NCBI GenBank assembly: GCA_963971305.1
Contig: OZ020306.1
Location: 56,084,686-56,148,685 of the forward strand
DNA: 64,000 nt
Reading direction: 5' to 3'
DNA from: Arcuatula senhousia
Taxonomy: Eukaryota > Mollusca > Bivalvia > Mytilida > Mytilidae
The notes below the pieces were generated by a model. The model did no database searches. It worked only from the letters and a program-made list of their open reading frames with translations, and was not told the DNA's origin. The first letter of the stretch is position 1. Each line of letters starts with the position of its first letter. Made by a program: the position numbers and the translations under genes. Positions 34,588-47,000 of the stretch are shown in pieces.

Positions 34588-35100
34588 ATGACAACCCAGC
34601 GAACCAAGATATTTCCTAGCTGCCCCCTCAAGGAATACTCAATAACTCTGTCAAACATAGAACCAATTGCAGACAATAACATTTGTGTGTATCAGTGGAT
34701 CATTTCAAATCACAAACTGAGAAGGGAATATGACATCTTTTATCTTAAATCCCTACTCCTTGTTATAGCAGGTATGGAACAGAACCCTGGCCCACGCCCA
34801 CCTAAATATCCATGTGCTATTTGTAGTAAAGCATGTAACTGGGGGCAGATGGCCCTTGCATGTGACGAATGCGATCAGTGGTACCACGCCACCTGTACAG
34901 GTATTGACTCGAAAGAATACAGTCATCTTGCAAACTCATCAGTATCCTGGAACTGTATCGTTTGTCACTCATTCAACTACTCTACCATCTTGTACGATTT
35001 AATTGACTCAGCTGAAAGCAACACCTACTTAGTTTTATCATCTACAGGAACTCATAACATAAGCGATGGGTCCGATACCGCGTCAGACTTTGATGTGTAG
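34588..35100 (+). CDS. LINE ORF1-like protein with PHD zinc finger
   Basis: An intact 170-residue frame begins at the ATG at 34588. Residues about 74-125 form a PHD-type zinc finger: C-x2-C (YPCAICSKAC), a second pair in ACDECDQWYH, then C-T-G and a final C-x2-C (WNCIVC). This gives the C4-H-C3 order with the conserved W before the last pair. Some LINE ORF1 proteins of the CR1/Jockey group carry such a PHD or related zinc finger, presumed to bind chromatin or nucleic acid. The short N-terminal 70 residues have no recognised domain. The frame ends 67 bases before the endonuclease frame opens. It is intact while the downstream ORF is broken, so expression is doubtful. Confidence 0.75.
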   Translation: MTTQRTKIFPSCPLKEYSITLSNIEPIADNNICVYQWIISNHKLRREYDIFYLKSLLLVIAGMEQNPGPRPPKYPCAICSKACNWGQMALACDECDQWYHATCTGIDSKEYSHLANSSVSWNCIVCHSFNYSTILYDLIDSAESNTYLVLSSTGTHNISDGSDTASDFDV

Positions 35101-35167
35101 CCCTGGCCACCCACAAGCGGCATCATCTCCAAAGCCACATCAAACTAAGAAACCAACCAGAAACTAG

Positions 35168-37951
35168 CAAAAGAAGCATCTTCGCCTTCTCATTATCAAC
35201 TTTCAGAGTATAAAAAATAAACGGAATGACTTGCAAGTACTTTTGGAATCCACAAAACCAGACATAATACTTGGCACAGAAACCTGGCTATCAGACAAAT
35301 ATTACAGTAAAGAAATTTTTCCAGACAACTCCGGTTTTGATGTCATACGGCGAGATAGAAAGGGCGATGCACACGGTGGAGTGATCATCGCAGCTAGAAG
35401 TGACCTATGCCTTACCCAGAACTCTTCGAGTGAAAAAGTAGAACTCATCACAGGTAGCATAAACATCAGCCCTAAGAAGAAGATGGTAATTAGCTGCCTT
35501 TACAGACCACCAGGGAAACAAGACCAAACATACACAGACACCATTGTATCAGAGATAGAAAATGTCAGAAACAAGAATAAAAATAGTGCATTTATACTAG
35601 AAGGAGATATGAACCTACCAGACATAGACTGGGCTACCTAAAATATCAATGGAAACCAGGTCCCATCTAGTATCAACCAAGCTTTCATTAGACTGTCAGC
35701 AGACCTGAGCTTACAGCAACTAGTAGACCTGCCCACAAGAGGAAACAACACATTGGACTTACTGTTTACATCACATCCAGGCCACCTAGAAAGATGTAAA
35801 ACATTACCTCCAATTGGAAACAGCGATCATGATATTGTCCACGTAGACCTAGCAACAAACATAGTCAGACAAAAACCAACACCAAGGAAAATCAACCTTT
35901 GGAAAAAAGCCAACATTGATGCTATCAACAAGGAACTCACAGAACACCTCCAGGACTTTAAAGAGGCTAATGCTAACCATATCAATAATCTATGGAATAA
36001 GTTTAAAGAAATCATTACAGAGGTAATTAAAAAACATGTACCAACAAAGCAGACCAAAGCAAGGCACAATCATCCCTGGATGAATACTGAACAACGAAGA
36101 CTGAGTAATCGCAAACAAAGAGCATATACAAAAGCAAAGAAAAGCAAGAACAATAAATACTGGAAACGATACAAACACCTTAAAGTGCAACTCCAGAGAG
36201 AATCAAGAACAGCACACTCGAATTTTATGGAAGATACAATCAGCAAAGAATACACAGAAAGTCCCTGCAGATTTTGGTCATACATCAAAAGCAGAAAACA
36301 GGAATCATCAGGGATAGTAACATTAAAGGATAATGATGGAATACTACATAGCGACACCTTTACCAAAGCTAGCATCCTTAACCAACAATTCCAGTCCTTA
36401 TACACCAGAGAAGACACTACAACTCTTCCAGACATGGGACAAAGCTCTACTCCATCTATGGCTAATATTAAGGTCAGTGAACCAGGTGTTTTCAAGCTAC
36501 TACGAGGACTAAGGCCCTTCAAAGCGACTGGACCAGACGAAGTCCCAGCCTTTATCCTGAAAGAAGCAGCCAAAGCACTAACACCATACCTCACTATCAT
36601 CTTCCAGAAATCCCTCGACACCGGAACTATACCTGAAGAATGGCGTGCAGCAAACGTCGTACCTATATTTAAGAAAGGAAAAAAGCATAAGGCATCCAAT
36701 TACAGGCCTGTCTCACTCACCTCTATATCCTGCAAACTACTTGAACATATAGTCCACAGTACTATTATGGGTCACTTTGATCAACATAATATCTTGTGTG
36801 ACCAACAAAGAGATCCTGTGAGACCCAACTGCTCATTACCCTTGACGCCATAGGAAAGAACATGGACAATGGAGAACAAACCGCCTTCATTCAATAAGAT
36901 TTCTCCAGAGCGTTTGACAAGGTGCCTTACCAGAGACTTATCCAAAAGCTGAACCACTATGGAGTTCGTGGTGTTACCCTGAAATGGATAGAAGACTTCC
37001 TCAGCAACCGCACTCAGTCAGTTTTGCTTGAAGGACACAAATCCAACCCACTTGAGGTCATTTCAGGAGTCCCTCAGGGTACAGTATTAGGACCCTTGCT
37101 GTTCCTCGCCTACATTAACGACCTTCCGGAAGCAACATCATCCGATGCAAGATTATTTGCAGATGAAATTCCACCCTGAAAAATGTATTGTCATCCGCAT
37201 TACCAACAAACGAAACCCAGTCATCTATAATTACAGACTTCATGAACACACATTAAATGCAGAAACACATGGAAAATACCTTGGCATTACCATCATCCAT
37301 GACCTCCAATGAAACCATGTACATGAAACATTAGCCAAAACTTGCAGGACACTCGGATTTCTGCGACACAACCTAGGCCGATGCAAACCATCTGTGAAAG
37401 CCAGTGCATACTTCAGCATCGTCAGACCTTCGCTGGAATATGCCTCATCAGTGTTGGATCCTTACCAAAGTAACCAGGAACAAGAGCTTGAGAAGATCCA
37501 ACGTAGAGCAGCAAGGTTTGTCTTCAACAGCTACACTGACATAACACCTGGTCATGTGACAAACCTTCTCCAGCAGCTCAACTGGGAACCACTCAAAACC
37601 AGACAAGTAAAGAACAGATTAACGACTACCTACAAGATACAGAACGGCCTTGTAGACATCAACTCTGCTAGCTACTACACACCTGCAGATAGCCAGACAA
37701 GAGGAGGACAAAGACTCAGGCAACAACGCACCAAGAAAGACCAGTACAAGCAATCATTCTGTCCTATTGAAAGAAAAAGAAGAAGAAGAAGCATTTTACC
37801 GGACGATGGCTTTGCGGAATTACCTCCCCTTAATTACCGGAAGCGAGATGGCCGACGAGAGCACAGATGGCCGCCGAGACCCAAAATGACCGACCGGAAG
37901 CGGATATACATGCGCAGAAGATTCAAGATGGCGGACCGGAAGTGGATATGA
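35168..37951 (+). pseudogene. LINE ORF2: endonuclease and reverse transcriptase, inactivated
   Basis: The AP-endonuclease-like domain opens at 35168: INFQSIKNK, ILGTETWL near 35270, YRPPG near 35500, GDMN near 35605 and GNSDHD near 35820. The reverse transcriptase follows, with GPDEVPAF near 36530, YRPVSLTS near 36700, DFSRAFDKV near 36900 and [14 protein letters not shown] near 37068. Defects: a stop at 35639, a frame change with a small deletion near 36817, a stop at 36895, a deletion removing the FADD catalytic aspartates near 37160, and a stop near 37311. The C-terminal tail reads openly to 37951. Without FADD it cannot polymerise. The family assignment to the Jockey/CR1 superfamily is good; the clade is not resolved. 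Confidence 0.85.
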
Positions 37952-38027
37952 CATCACAAGCATAGGCAATGGCCCCTAATCCATCAATCCACCCGAGAAA
38001 TGATAGCCATTTCAACCCTATATACTA

Positions 38028-41000
38028 TTCTTTAGGCCCAATTTACTCTTTTTTCTGACCCATATTCTGGACAAACCGGAAATTGGTAGGATATGGACTA
38101 TATAAGTTGTGGACCCTGTGGACCTTACTCTTTAACCACCTCAGTCCCATCGGGATTGAAAGTGTTGGGATTTTCCCAAAGGGGGGAACAACCTAAACCC
38201 TTAGGCTTAATTTACACTTTTTTTCTGACCAATATTCCGGACAAACCGGAAATTGGTAGGGATATGGACTATATAAGTTGTGGGGCCCATGGACCCTACT
38301 CCTTAACCACCTCAGTCCCATTGGGATTGAAAGGGTGGGGATTTTTCCTCCGGGGGGACAACCTATACCCTTAGGCTTAATTACACTTTTTTCTGACCAA
38401 TATTTCAGAAAAAACGGAAATTGGTAGGGATATGGACTATAAAAGTTGTTGACTCCATGGACCCTACTCCTTAACCACTTCAGTCCCATTGGGATTGAAA
38501 GCGTGGGATTTTTCCACAGGAGGGACAACCTATACCCTTAGGCTTAATTTACCCTTTTTTTACCAATATTCCGGACAAACCGGAAATTGGTAGGGATATG
38601 GACTATATAGGTTGTGGACACCATGGACTCTACTCTTTAACCACATCAGTCCCATTGGGATTCAAAGCGTGGGGATTTTTCCACAGGGGGGACAACCTAT
38701 ACACTTAGGCTTAATTTACACTTTTTCTGACCCATATTCCGGACAAACCGAAAATTGCTAGGGATATGAACTATAAAGGTTGTGGACCCCATGAAACTTA
38801 CTCCTTAACCACCTCACTTCCATTGGGATTGAAAGCGTTGGGATTTTTCCAAAGGTGGGACAACCTATACCCTTAGGCTTAATTAACACTTATTTCTGAC
38901 CCATATTCAGGACAAACCGGAAATTGATAGGGATATGGACTATATAGGTTGTAGACCCCACGGACCCTACTCCTTAACCACCTCAGTCCAGTTGGGATTG
39001 AAAGCATTTGGATTTTTCCACAGGGGGACAACCTATACCCTAAGGCTTAATTTACCCTTTTTTCCGACCAATATTCTGGACAAACTGGAAAGTTGTAGGG
39101 ATATTAACTATATAGGTTGTTGACCCCATAGACCCTTCTCTTTAACCACCTCACTTCCATTGGGATTGAAAGCGTGGGGATTATTCCACAGTGGGGGCAA
39201 CCTATACCCTTAGGCTTAATTTAAACTTTTTTCTGACCCATATTCCAGACAAACCAGAATTTGTTAGGGATATGCACTATATACGTTGTGGACCCCATGG
39301 ACCCTACTCCTTAACCACCTCAGTCACATTGGATTTTAAAGCCTGGGGATTTTTCCACAGGGGAGGACAACCTATACCCATAGGCTTAATTTAAACTTTT
39401 TTCTGACCCATATCCCGGACAAACCGGAAATTGGTAGGGATATGAACTATATAAGTTGTGGACCCCATGGACCATACTCCTTAAACACCTCAGTCCCATT
39501 GTGATTGAAAGCGTGGGGATTTTTCCACAGGGGGACAACCTATACCCTTAGGCTTAATTTACACTTTTTTCTGACCCATATTCCAGACAAACCAGAATTT
39601 GTTAGGGATATGCACTATATAGGTTGTGGACCCCATGGACCCTACTCCTTAACCACCTCAGTCCCATTGGATTTTAAAGCCTGGGGATTTTTCCACAGGG
39701 GAGGACAACCTATACCCTTAGGCTTAATTTACACTTTTTTCTGACCCATATCCCGGACAAACCGGAAATTGGTAGGGATATGAACTATATAAGTTGTGGA
39801 CCCCATGGACCATACTCCTTAAACACCTCAGTCCCATTGGGATTGAAAGCGTGGGGATTTTTCCACAGGGGGGACAACCTATACCCTTAGGCTTAATTTA
39901 CACTTTTTTCTGACTCATATTCCAGACAAACCAGAAATTGTTAGGGATATGGACTATATAGGTTGTGGACCCCATGGACCCTACTCCTTAACCACCTCAG
40001 TCCCATTGGATTTGATAGCGTGGGGATTTTTCCACAGGGGGAGGACAACCTTTACCCTTAGGCTTAATTTACACTTTTTTCTGACCCATATCCCGGACAA
40101 ACCAGAAATAGTTGGGATATGAACTATATAGGTTGTGGACCCCATGGACCATACTCCATAACCACCTCAGTCCCATTGGATTTGAAAGCGTGGGGATTTT
40201 TCCACAGGGGGGAATCCTATAACCTTAGGCTGAATTTACACTTTTTTCTGACCCATATTCCAGACAAACCGGAAATTGGTAGGGATATGGACTATATAAG
40301 TTCTTGACCCCATGGACCATACTCCTTAATCACCACAGTCCCATTGGGATTGAAAGCGTGGGGATTTTTCCACATGGGAGACAATCTATACCCTTAGGCT
40401 TAATTTACACTTTTTTCTGACCCATATTACAGACAAACCAGAATTTGTTAGGGATATGGACTATATAAGTTGTGGATCCCATGGACCCTACTCCTTAAAC
40501 ACCTCAGTCCCATTGGGATTGAAAGTGTGGGGATTTTTCCACATTGGGGACAACTTTTACCCTTAGGCTTAATTTACACTTTTTTCTTACCCATATTCTG
40601 GACAAACCGGAAATTGATAGGGATATGGACTATATAGGCTGGAACCCCATGGACCCTACTCCTCAAACACATCAGTCCCATTGGGATTGAAAGCGTGGGA
40701 ATTTTTCCTCAGGGTGGAACAACCTATACCCTTAGGGCAAATTTACACTTTTTTTCTGACCCATATTCCGGACAAACCGGAAATTGGTAGGGATATATGG
40801 ACTATAAAGGTTGTGGACCCCATGGACCATACTCCTTAACCAGCTCAGTCCAATTGGGATTGAAAGCATTGGGATTTTTCCACAGGGGGGACAACCTATA
40901 CCCTAAGGCTTAATTTACCCTTTTTTCTGACCAATATTCTGGACAAACCGGAAAGTTGTAGGGATATGAACTATGTAGGTTGTTGACCCCATGGACCCTT

Positions 41001-44000
41001 CTCTTTAACCACCTCACTTCCATTGGGATTGCAAGCGTGGGGATTATTCCACAGTGGGGGCAACCTATACCCTTAGGCTTAATTTAAACTTTTTTCTGAC
41101 CCATATTCCAGACAAACCAGAATTTGTTAGGGATATGCACTATATAGGTTGTGGACCCCATGGACCCTACTCCTTAACCACCTCAGTCCCATTGGATTTT
41201 AAAGCGTGGGGATTTTTCCAGAGGGGAGGACAACCTATACCCTTAGGCTTAATTTACACTTTTTTCTGACCCATATCCCGGACAAACCGGTAATTAGTAG
41301 GGATATGAACTATAGAGGTTGTGGACCCAATGGACCATACTCCTTAAACACCTCAGTCCCCTTGGGATTGAAAGCGTGTGGATTTTTCCACAGGGGGGAC
41401 AACCTATACCCTTAGGCTTAATTTACACTTTTTTCTGACCCATATTCCGGACAAACTTGAAATTGTTAGGGATTTGGACTATATATGTTGTGGACCCCAT
41501 GGACCCTACTCCTTAACAACCTCAGTCCCATTGGATTTGATAGCGTGGGGATTTTTCCACAGGGGGAGGACAACCTATACCCTTAGGCTTAATTTACACT
41601 TTTTTCTGACCCATATTCCGGACAAAACGGAAATTGGTAGGGATATAGTCTATATAGGTTGTGGACCCCATGGACCATACTCCTTAAACACCTCAGTCCC
41701 ATTGGGATTGAAAGCGTGGGGATTTTTCCACAGGGGGGAACAACCTATACCCTTAGGCTTAATTTACACTTTTTTCTGACCCATATTCCGGACAAAACGG
41801 AAATTGGTAGGGATATAGTCTATATAGGTTGTGGACCCCATGGACCATACTCCTTAACCATCTCAGTTCCATTGGATTTGAAAGCGTGGGGATTTTTCCA
41901 CAGGGGGGAATCCTATAACCTTAGGCTGAATTTACACTTTTTTCTGACCCATATTCCAGACAAACCAGAAATTGGTAGGGATATGGACTATATAAGTTCT
42001 TGACCCCATGGACCATACTCCTTAATCACCACAATCCCATTGGGATTGAACGCGTGGGGATTTTTCCACAGGGGAGACAATCTATACCCTTAGGCTTAAT
42101 TTACACTTTTTTCTGACCCATATTACAGACAAACCAGAATTTGTTAGGGATATGGACTACATAAGTTGTGGATCCCATGGACCCTACTCCTCAAACACCT
42201 CAGTCCCATTGGGATTGAAAGTGTGGGGATTTTTCCACATTGGGGACAACTTTTACCCTTAGGCTTAATTTACACTTTTTTCTGACCCATATTCTGGACA
42301 AACCGGAAATTGATAGAGATATGGACTATATAGGCTGGAACCCCATGGACCCTACTCCTCAAACACCTCAGTCCCATTGGGATTGAAAGCGTGGGAATTT
42401 TTCCACAGGGGGGAACAACCTATACCCTTAGGGCAAATTTACACTTTTTTCTGACCCATATTCCGGACAAACCGGAAATTGGTAGGGATATGGACTATAA
42501 AGGTTGTGGACCCCATGGACCATACTCTTTAAACACTTCAGTCACATTGGGATTGAAAGCGTGGGGATTTTTCCAAAGAGGGGGGACAACCTATACCCTT
42601 AGGCTTAATTTACACTTTTTCTGACCCATATTCCGGACAAACCGAAATTGGTAGGGATATGGACTATATAGGTTGTGGATCCAATGGACCTTACTCCTTA
42701 ACCACCAAAGTCCCATTGGGATTGAAAGCGTGGGGATTTTTCCACAGTGGGGACAACCTATACCCTTAGACTGAATTTTCGCTTTTTCATTACCCATATT
42801 CCGGACAAACCGGAAATTGGTAGGGATATGGACTATATAGGTTGTGAACACCACGGACCCTACTCCTTAAACACCTCAGTCCCATTGGTATTGAAATCAT
42901 GGAGATTTTTCCACAGAGGGGACAACCTATACACTTAGGCTTAATGTACACTTTTTTCTGACCCATATTCCGAACAAACCGGAAATTGGTAGGGATATGA
43001 CCTATATAGGTTGTGGACGTCATGGACCCTACTCCTTAACCGCTTCAGTCGCATTTGGATTGAAAGCGTGGGGATTTTTCCACAGAGGGGACAACCTATA
43101 CACTTAGGCTTAATGTACACTTTTTTCTGACCCATATTCTGAACAAACCGGAAATTGGTAGGGATATGACCTATATAGGTTGTGGACGTCATGGACCCTA
43201 CTCCTTAACCGCTTCAGTCGCATTTGGATTGAAAGCGTGGGGATTTTTCCACAAGTGGGACAACCTTTACCCTTAGGCTTAATTTACACTTTTTTCTGAC
43301 CCATATTCTGGACAAACCGGAAATTGATAGGGATATGGACTATATAGGCTGGAGCCCCATGGACCCTACTCCTCAAACACCTCAGTCCCATTGGGATTGA
43401 AAGCGTGGGAATTTTTCCACAGGGGGGAACAACCTATACCCTTAGGGCAAATTAACACTTTTTTCTGACCCATATTCCGGACAAACCGGAAATTGGTAGG
43501 GATATGGACTATAAAGGTTGTGGACCCCATGGACCATACTCTTTAAACACTTCAGTCACATTGGGATTGAAAGCGTGGGGATTTTGCCAAAGAGGGGGGA
43601 CAACCTATACCCTTAGGCTTAATTTACACTTTTTATGACCCATATTCCGGACAAACCGAAATTGGTAGGGATATGGACTATATAGGTTGTGGACCCCATG
43701 GACCTTCATCCTTAACCACCAAAGTCCCATTGGGATTGAAAGCGTGGGGATTTTTCCACAGTGGGGACAACCTATACCCTTAGACTGAATTTTCGCTTTT
43801 TCATTACCCATATTCCGGACAAACCGGAAATTGGTAGGGATATGGACTATATAGGTTTTGAACACCACGGACCCTACTCCTTAAACACCTCAGTCCCATT
43901 GGTATTGAAATCATGGAGATTTTTCCACAGAGGGGACAACCTATACACTTAGGCTTAATTTACACTTTTTTCTGACCCATATTCCGAACAAACCGGAAAT

Positions 44001-47000
44001 TGGTAGGGATATGACCTATATAGGTTGTGGACGTCATGGACCCTACTCCTTAACCGTTTCAGTCGCATTTGGATTGAAAGCGTGGGGATTTTTCCACAAG
44101 TGGGACAACCTTTACCCTTAGGCTTAATTTACACTTTTTTCTGACCCATATTCTGGACAAACCGGAAATTGGTAGGGACATGACCTATATAGGTTGTGGA
44201 CTCCATGGACCCTACTCCTTAACCACCTCAGTCTTATTGGGATTGAAAGCGTGGGGATTTTTCCACAGGGGGGGGACAACCTATACCCTTAGGCTGAGTT
44301 TACGCTTTTTCATGACCAATATTCCGGACAAACCGGAAATTGGTAGGGATATGGACTATATAGGTTGTAAACCCCACGGACCCTACTCCTTAACCACCTC
44401 TGACCCATTGGGATTGAAATCGTAGGGATTTTTCCACAGGGGGGAACAACCTATACCCTTACGGCAAATTTACACTTTTTTCTGACCCATATTCCGGACA
44501 AACCGGAAATTGGTAGGGATATGGACTATAAAGGTTGAGGACCCCATGGACCATACTCTTTAAACACTTCAGTCACATTGGGATTGAAAGCGTGGGGATT
44601 TTTCCACAGAGGGGGGACAACCTATACCATTAGGCTTAATTTACACTTTTTCCTGATCCATATTCCGGACAAACCGAAATTGGTAGGGATATGGACTATA
44701 TAGGTTGTGGACCCCATGGACCCTACTCTTTAACCACCTAAGTCCTATTGGGATTGAAAGCGTGGGGATTTTTCCACAGGGGGACAACCTATACCCTTAG
44801 ACTAAATTTAAGTTTTTTTATTACCCATATTCCGGACAAACCGGAAATTGGTAGGGATATGGACTATATAGGTTGTGAACACCACGGACCCTACTTCTTA
44901 AACACCTCAGTCCCATTGGTATCGAAAGCATGGAGATTTTTCCACAGGGGGGACAACCTATACACTTAGGCTTAATGTACACTTTTTTCTGACCCATATT
45001 CCGAACAAACCGGAAATTGGTAGGGATATGACCTATATAGGTTGTGGACTCCATGGACCCTACTCATTAACCACCTCAGTCTTATTGGGATTGAAAGCGT
45101 GGGGATTTTTCCACAGGGGGGACAACCTATACCCTTAGGCTGAGTTTACGCTTTTTCATGACCAATATTCCGGACAAACCGGAAATTGGTAGGGATATGG
45201 ACTATATAGGTTGTAAACCCCACGGACCCTACTCCTTAACCACCTCTGACCCATTGGGATTGAAATCGTAGGGATTTTTTCCACAGGGGGGAACAACCTA
45301 TACCCTTAGGGCAAATTTACACTTTTTTCTTACCCATATTCCGGACGAACCGGAAATTGGTAGGGATATGGACTATAAAGGTTGTGGACCCCATGGATCA
45401 TACTCTTTAAACACTTCAGTCACATTTGGGATTGAAAGCGTGGGGATTTTTCCACAGAGGGGGGACAACCTATACCCTTAGGCTTAATTTACACTTTTTT
45501 CTGAACCATATTCCGGACAAACCGAAATTGGTAGGGATATGGACTATATAGGTTGTGGACCCCATGGACCCTACTCTTTAACCACCTAAGTCCCATTGGT
45601 ATTGAAAGCATGGAGATTTTTCCACAGGGGGGACAACCTATACACTTAGGCTTAATGTACACTTTTTTCTGACCCATATTCCGAACAAACCGGAAATTGG
45701 TAGGGATATGACCTATATAGGTTGTGGACTCCATGGACCCTACTCCTTAACCACGTCAGTCTTATTGGGATTGAAAGCGTGAGGATTTTTCCACAGGGAG
45801 GACAACCTATACCCTTAGGCTGAGTTTACGCTTTTTCATGACCAATATTCCGGACAAACCGGAAATTGGAAGGGATATGGACTATATAGGTTGTAAACCC
45901 CACGGACCCTACTCCTTAACCACCTCTGACCCATTGGGGTTGAAATCGTAGGGATTTTTCTACAGGGGGGAACAACCTATACCCTTACGGCAAATTTACA
46001 CTTTTTTCTGACCCATATTCCGGACGAACCGGAAATTGGTAGGGATATGGACTATAAAGGTTGTGGACCCCATGGACCATACTCTTTAAACACTTCAGTC
46101 ACATTGGGATTGAAAGCGTGGGGATTTTTCCACAGAGGGGGGACAACCTATACCCTTAGGCTTAATTTACACTTTTTTCTGAACCATATTCCGGACAAAC
46201 CGAAATTGGTAGGGATATGGACTATATAGGTTGTGGACCCCATGGACCCTACTCTTTAACCACCTAAGTCCCATTGGGATTGAAAGCGTGGGGATTTTTC
46301 CACAGGGGGACAACCTATACCCTTAGACTAAATTTAAGTTTTTTCATTACCCATATTCCGGACAAACCGGAAATTGGTAGGGATATGGACTATATAGGTT
46401 GTGAACACCACGGACCCTACTTCTTAAACACCTCAGTCCCATTGGTATTGAAAGCATGGAGATTTTTCCACAGGGGGGACAACCTATACACTTAGGCTTA
46501 ATGTACACTTTTTTCTGACCCATATTCCGAACAAACCGGAAATTGGTAGGGATATGACCTATATAGGTTGTGGACTCCATGGACCCTACTCATTAACCAC
46601 CTCAGTCTTATTGGGATTGAAAGCGTGGGGATTTTTCCACAGGGGGGACAACCTATACCCTTAGGCTGAGTTTACGCTTTTTCATGACCAATATTCCGGA
46701 CAAACCGGAAATTGGTAGGGATATGGACTATATAGGTTGTAAACCCCACGGACCCTACTCCTTAACCACCTCTGACCCATTGGGATTGAAATCGTAGGGA
46801 TTTTTTCCACAGGGGGGAACAACCTATACCCTTAGGGCAAATTTACACTTTTCTTACCCATATTCCGGACGAACCGGAAATTGGTAGGGATATGGACTAT
46901 AAAGGTTGTGGACCCCATGGACCATACTCTTTAAACACTTCAGTCACATTTGGGATTGAAAGCGTGGGGATTTTTCCACAGAGGGGGGACAACCTATACC

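Larger units (their letters stand above)
33990..38000 (+). mobile_element. Jockey/CR1-superfamily LINE, degraded
   Basis: It consists of a PHD-finger ORF followed by an endonuclease and reverse-transcriptase ORF, the standard layout for this superfamily. The exact ends are uncertain. The 5' untranslated region may begin near 33990, and the 3' end lies between the last coding sequence (37951) and the first satellite monomer (38028). The 3' region has 'aagatggc..accggaag' repeats near 37850-37940. It sits between oppositely oriented satellite domains. Confidence 0.75.

Noticed and set aside
36070..36699. 209-codon minus-strand frame
   Set aside because: Antisense shadow of the LINE reverse transcriptase.
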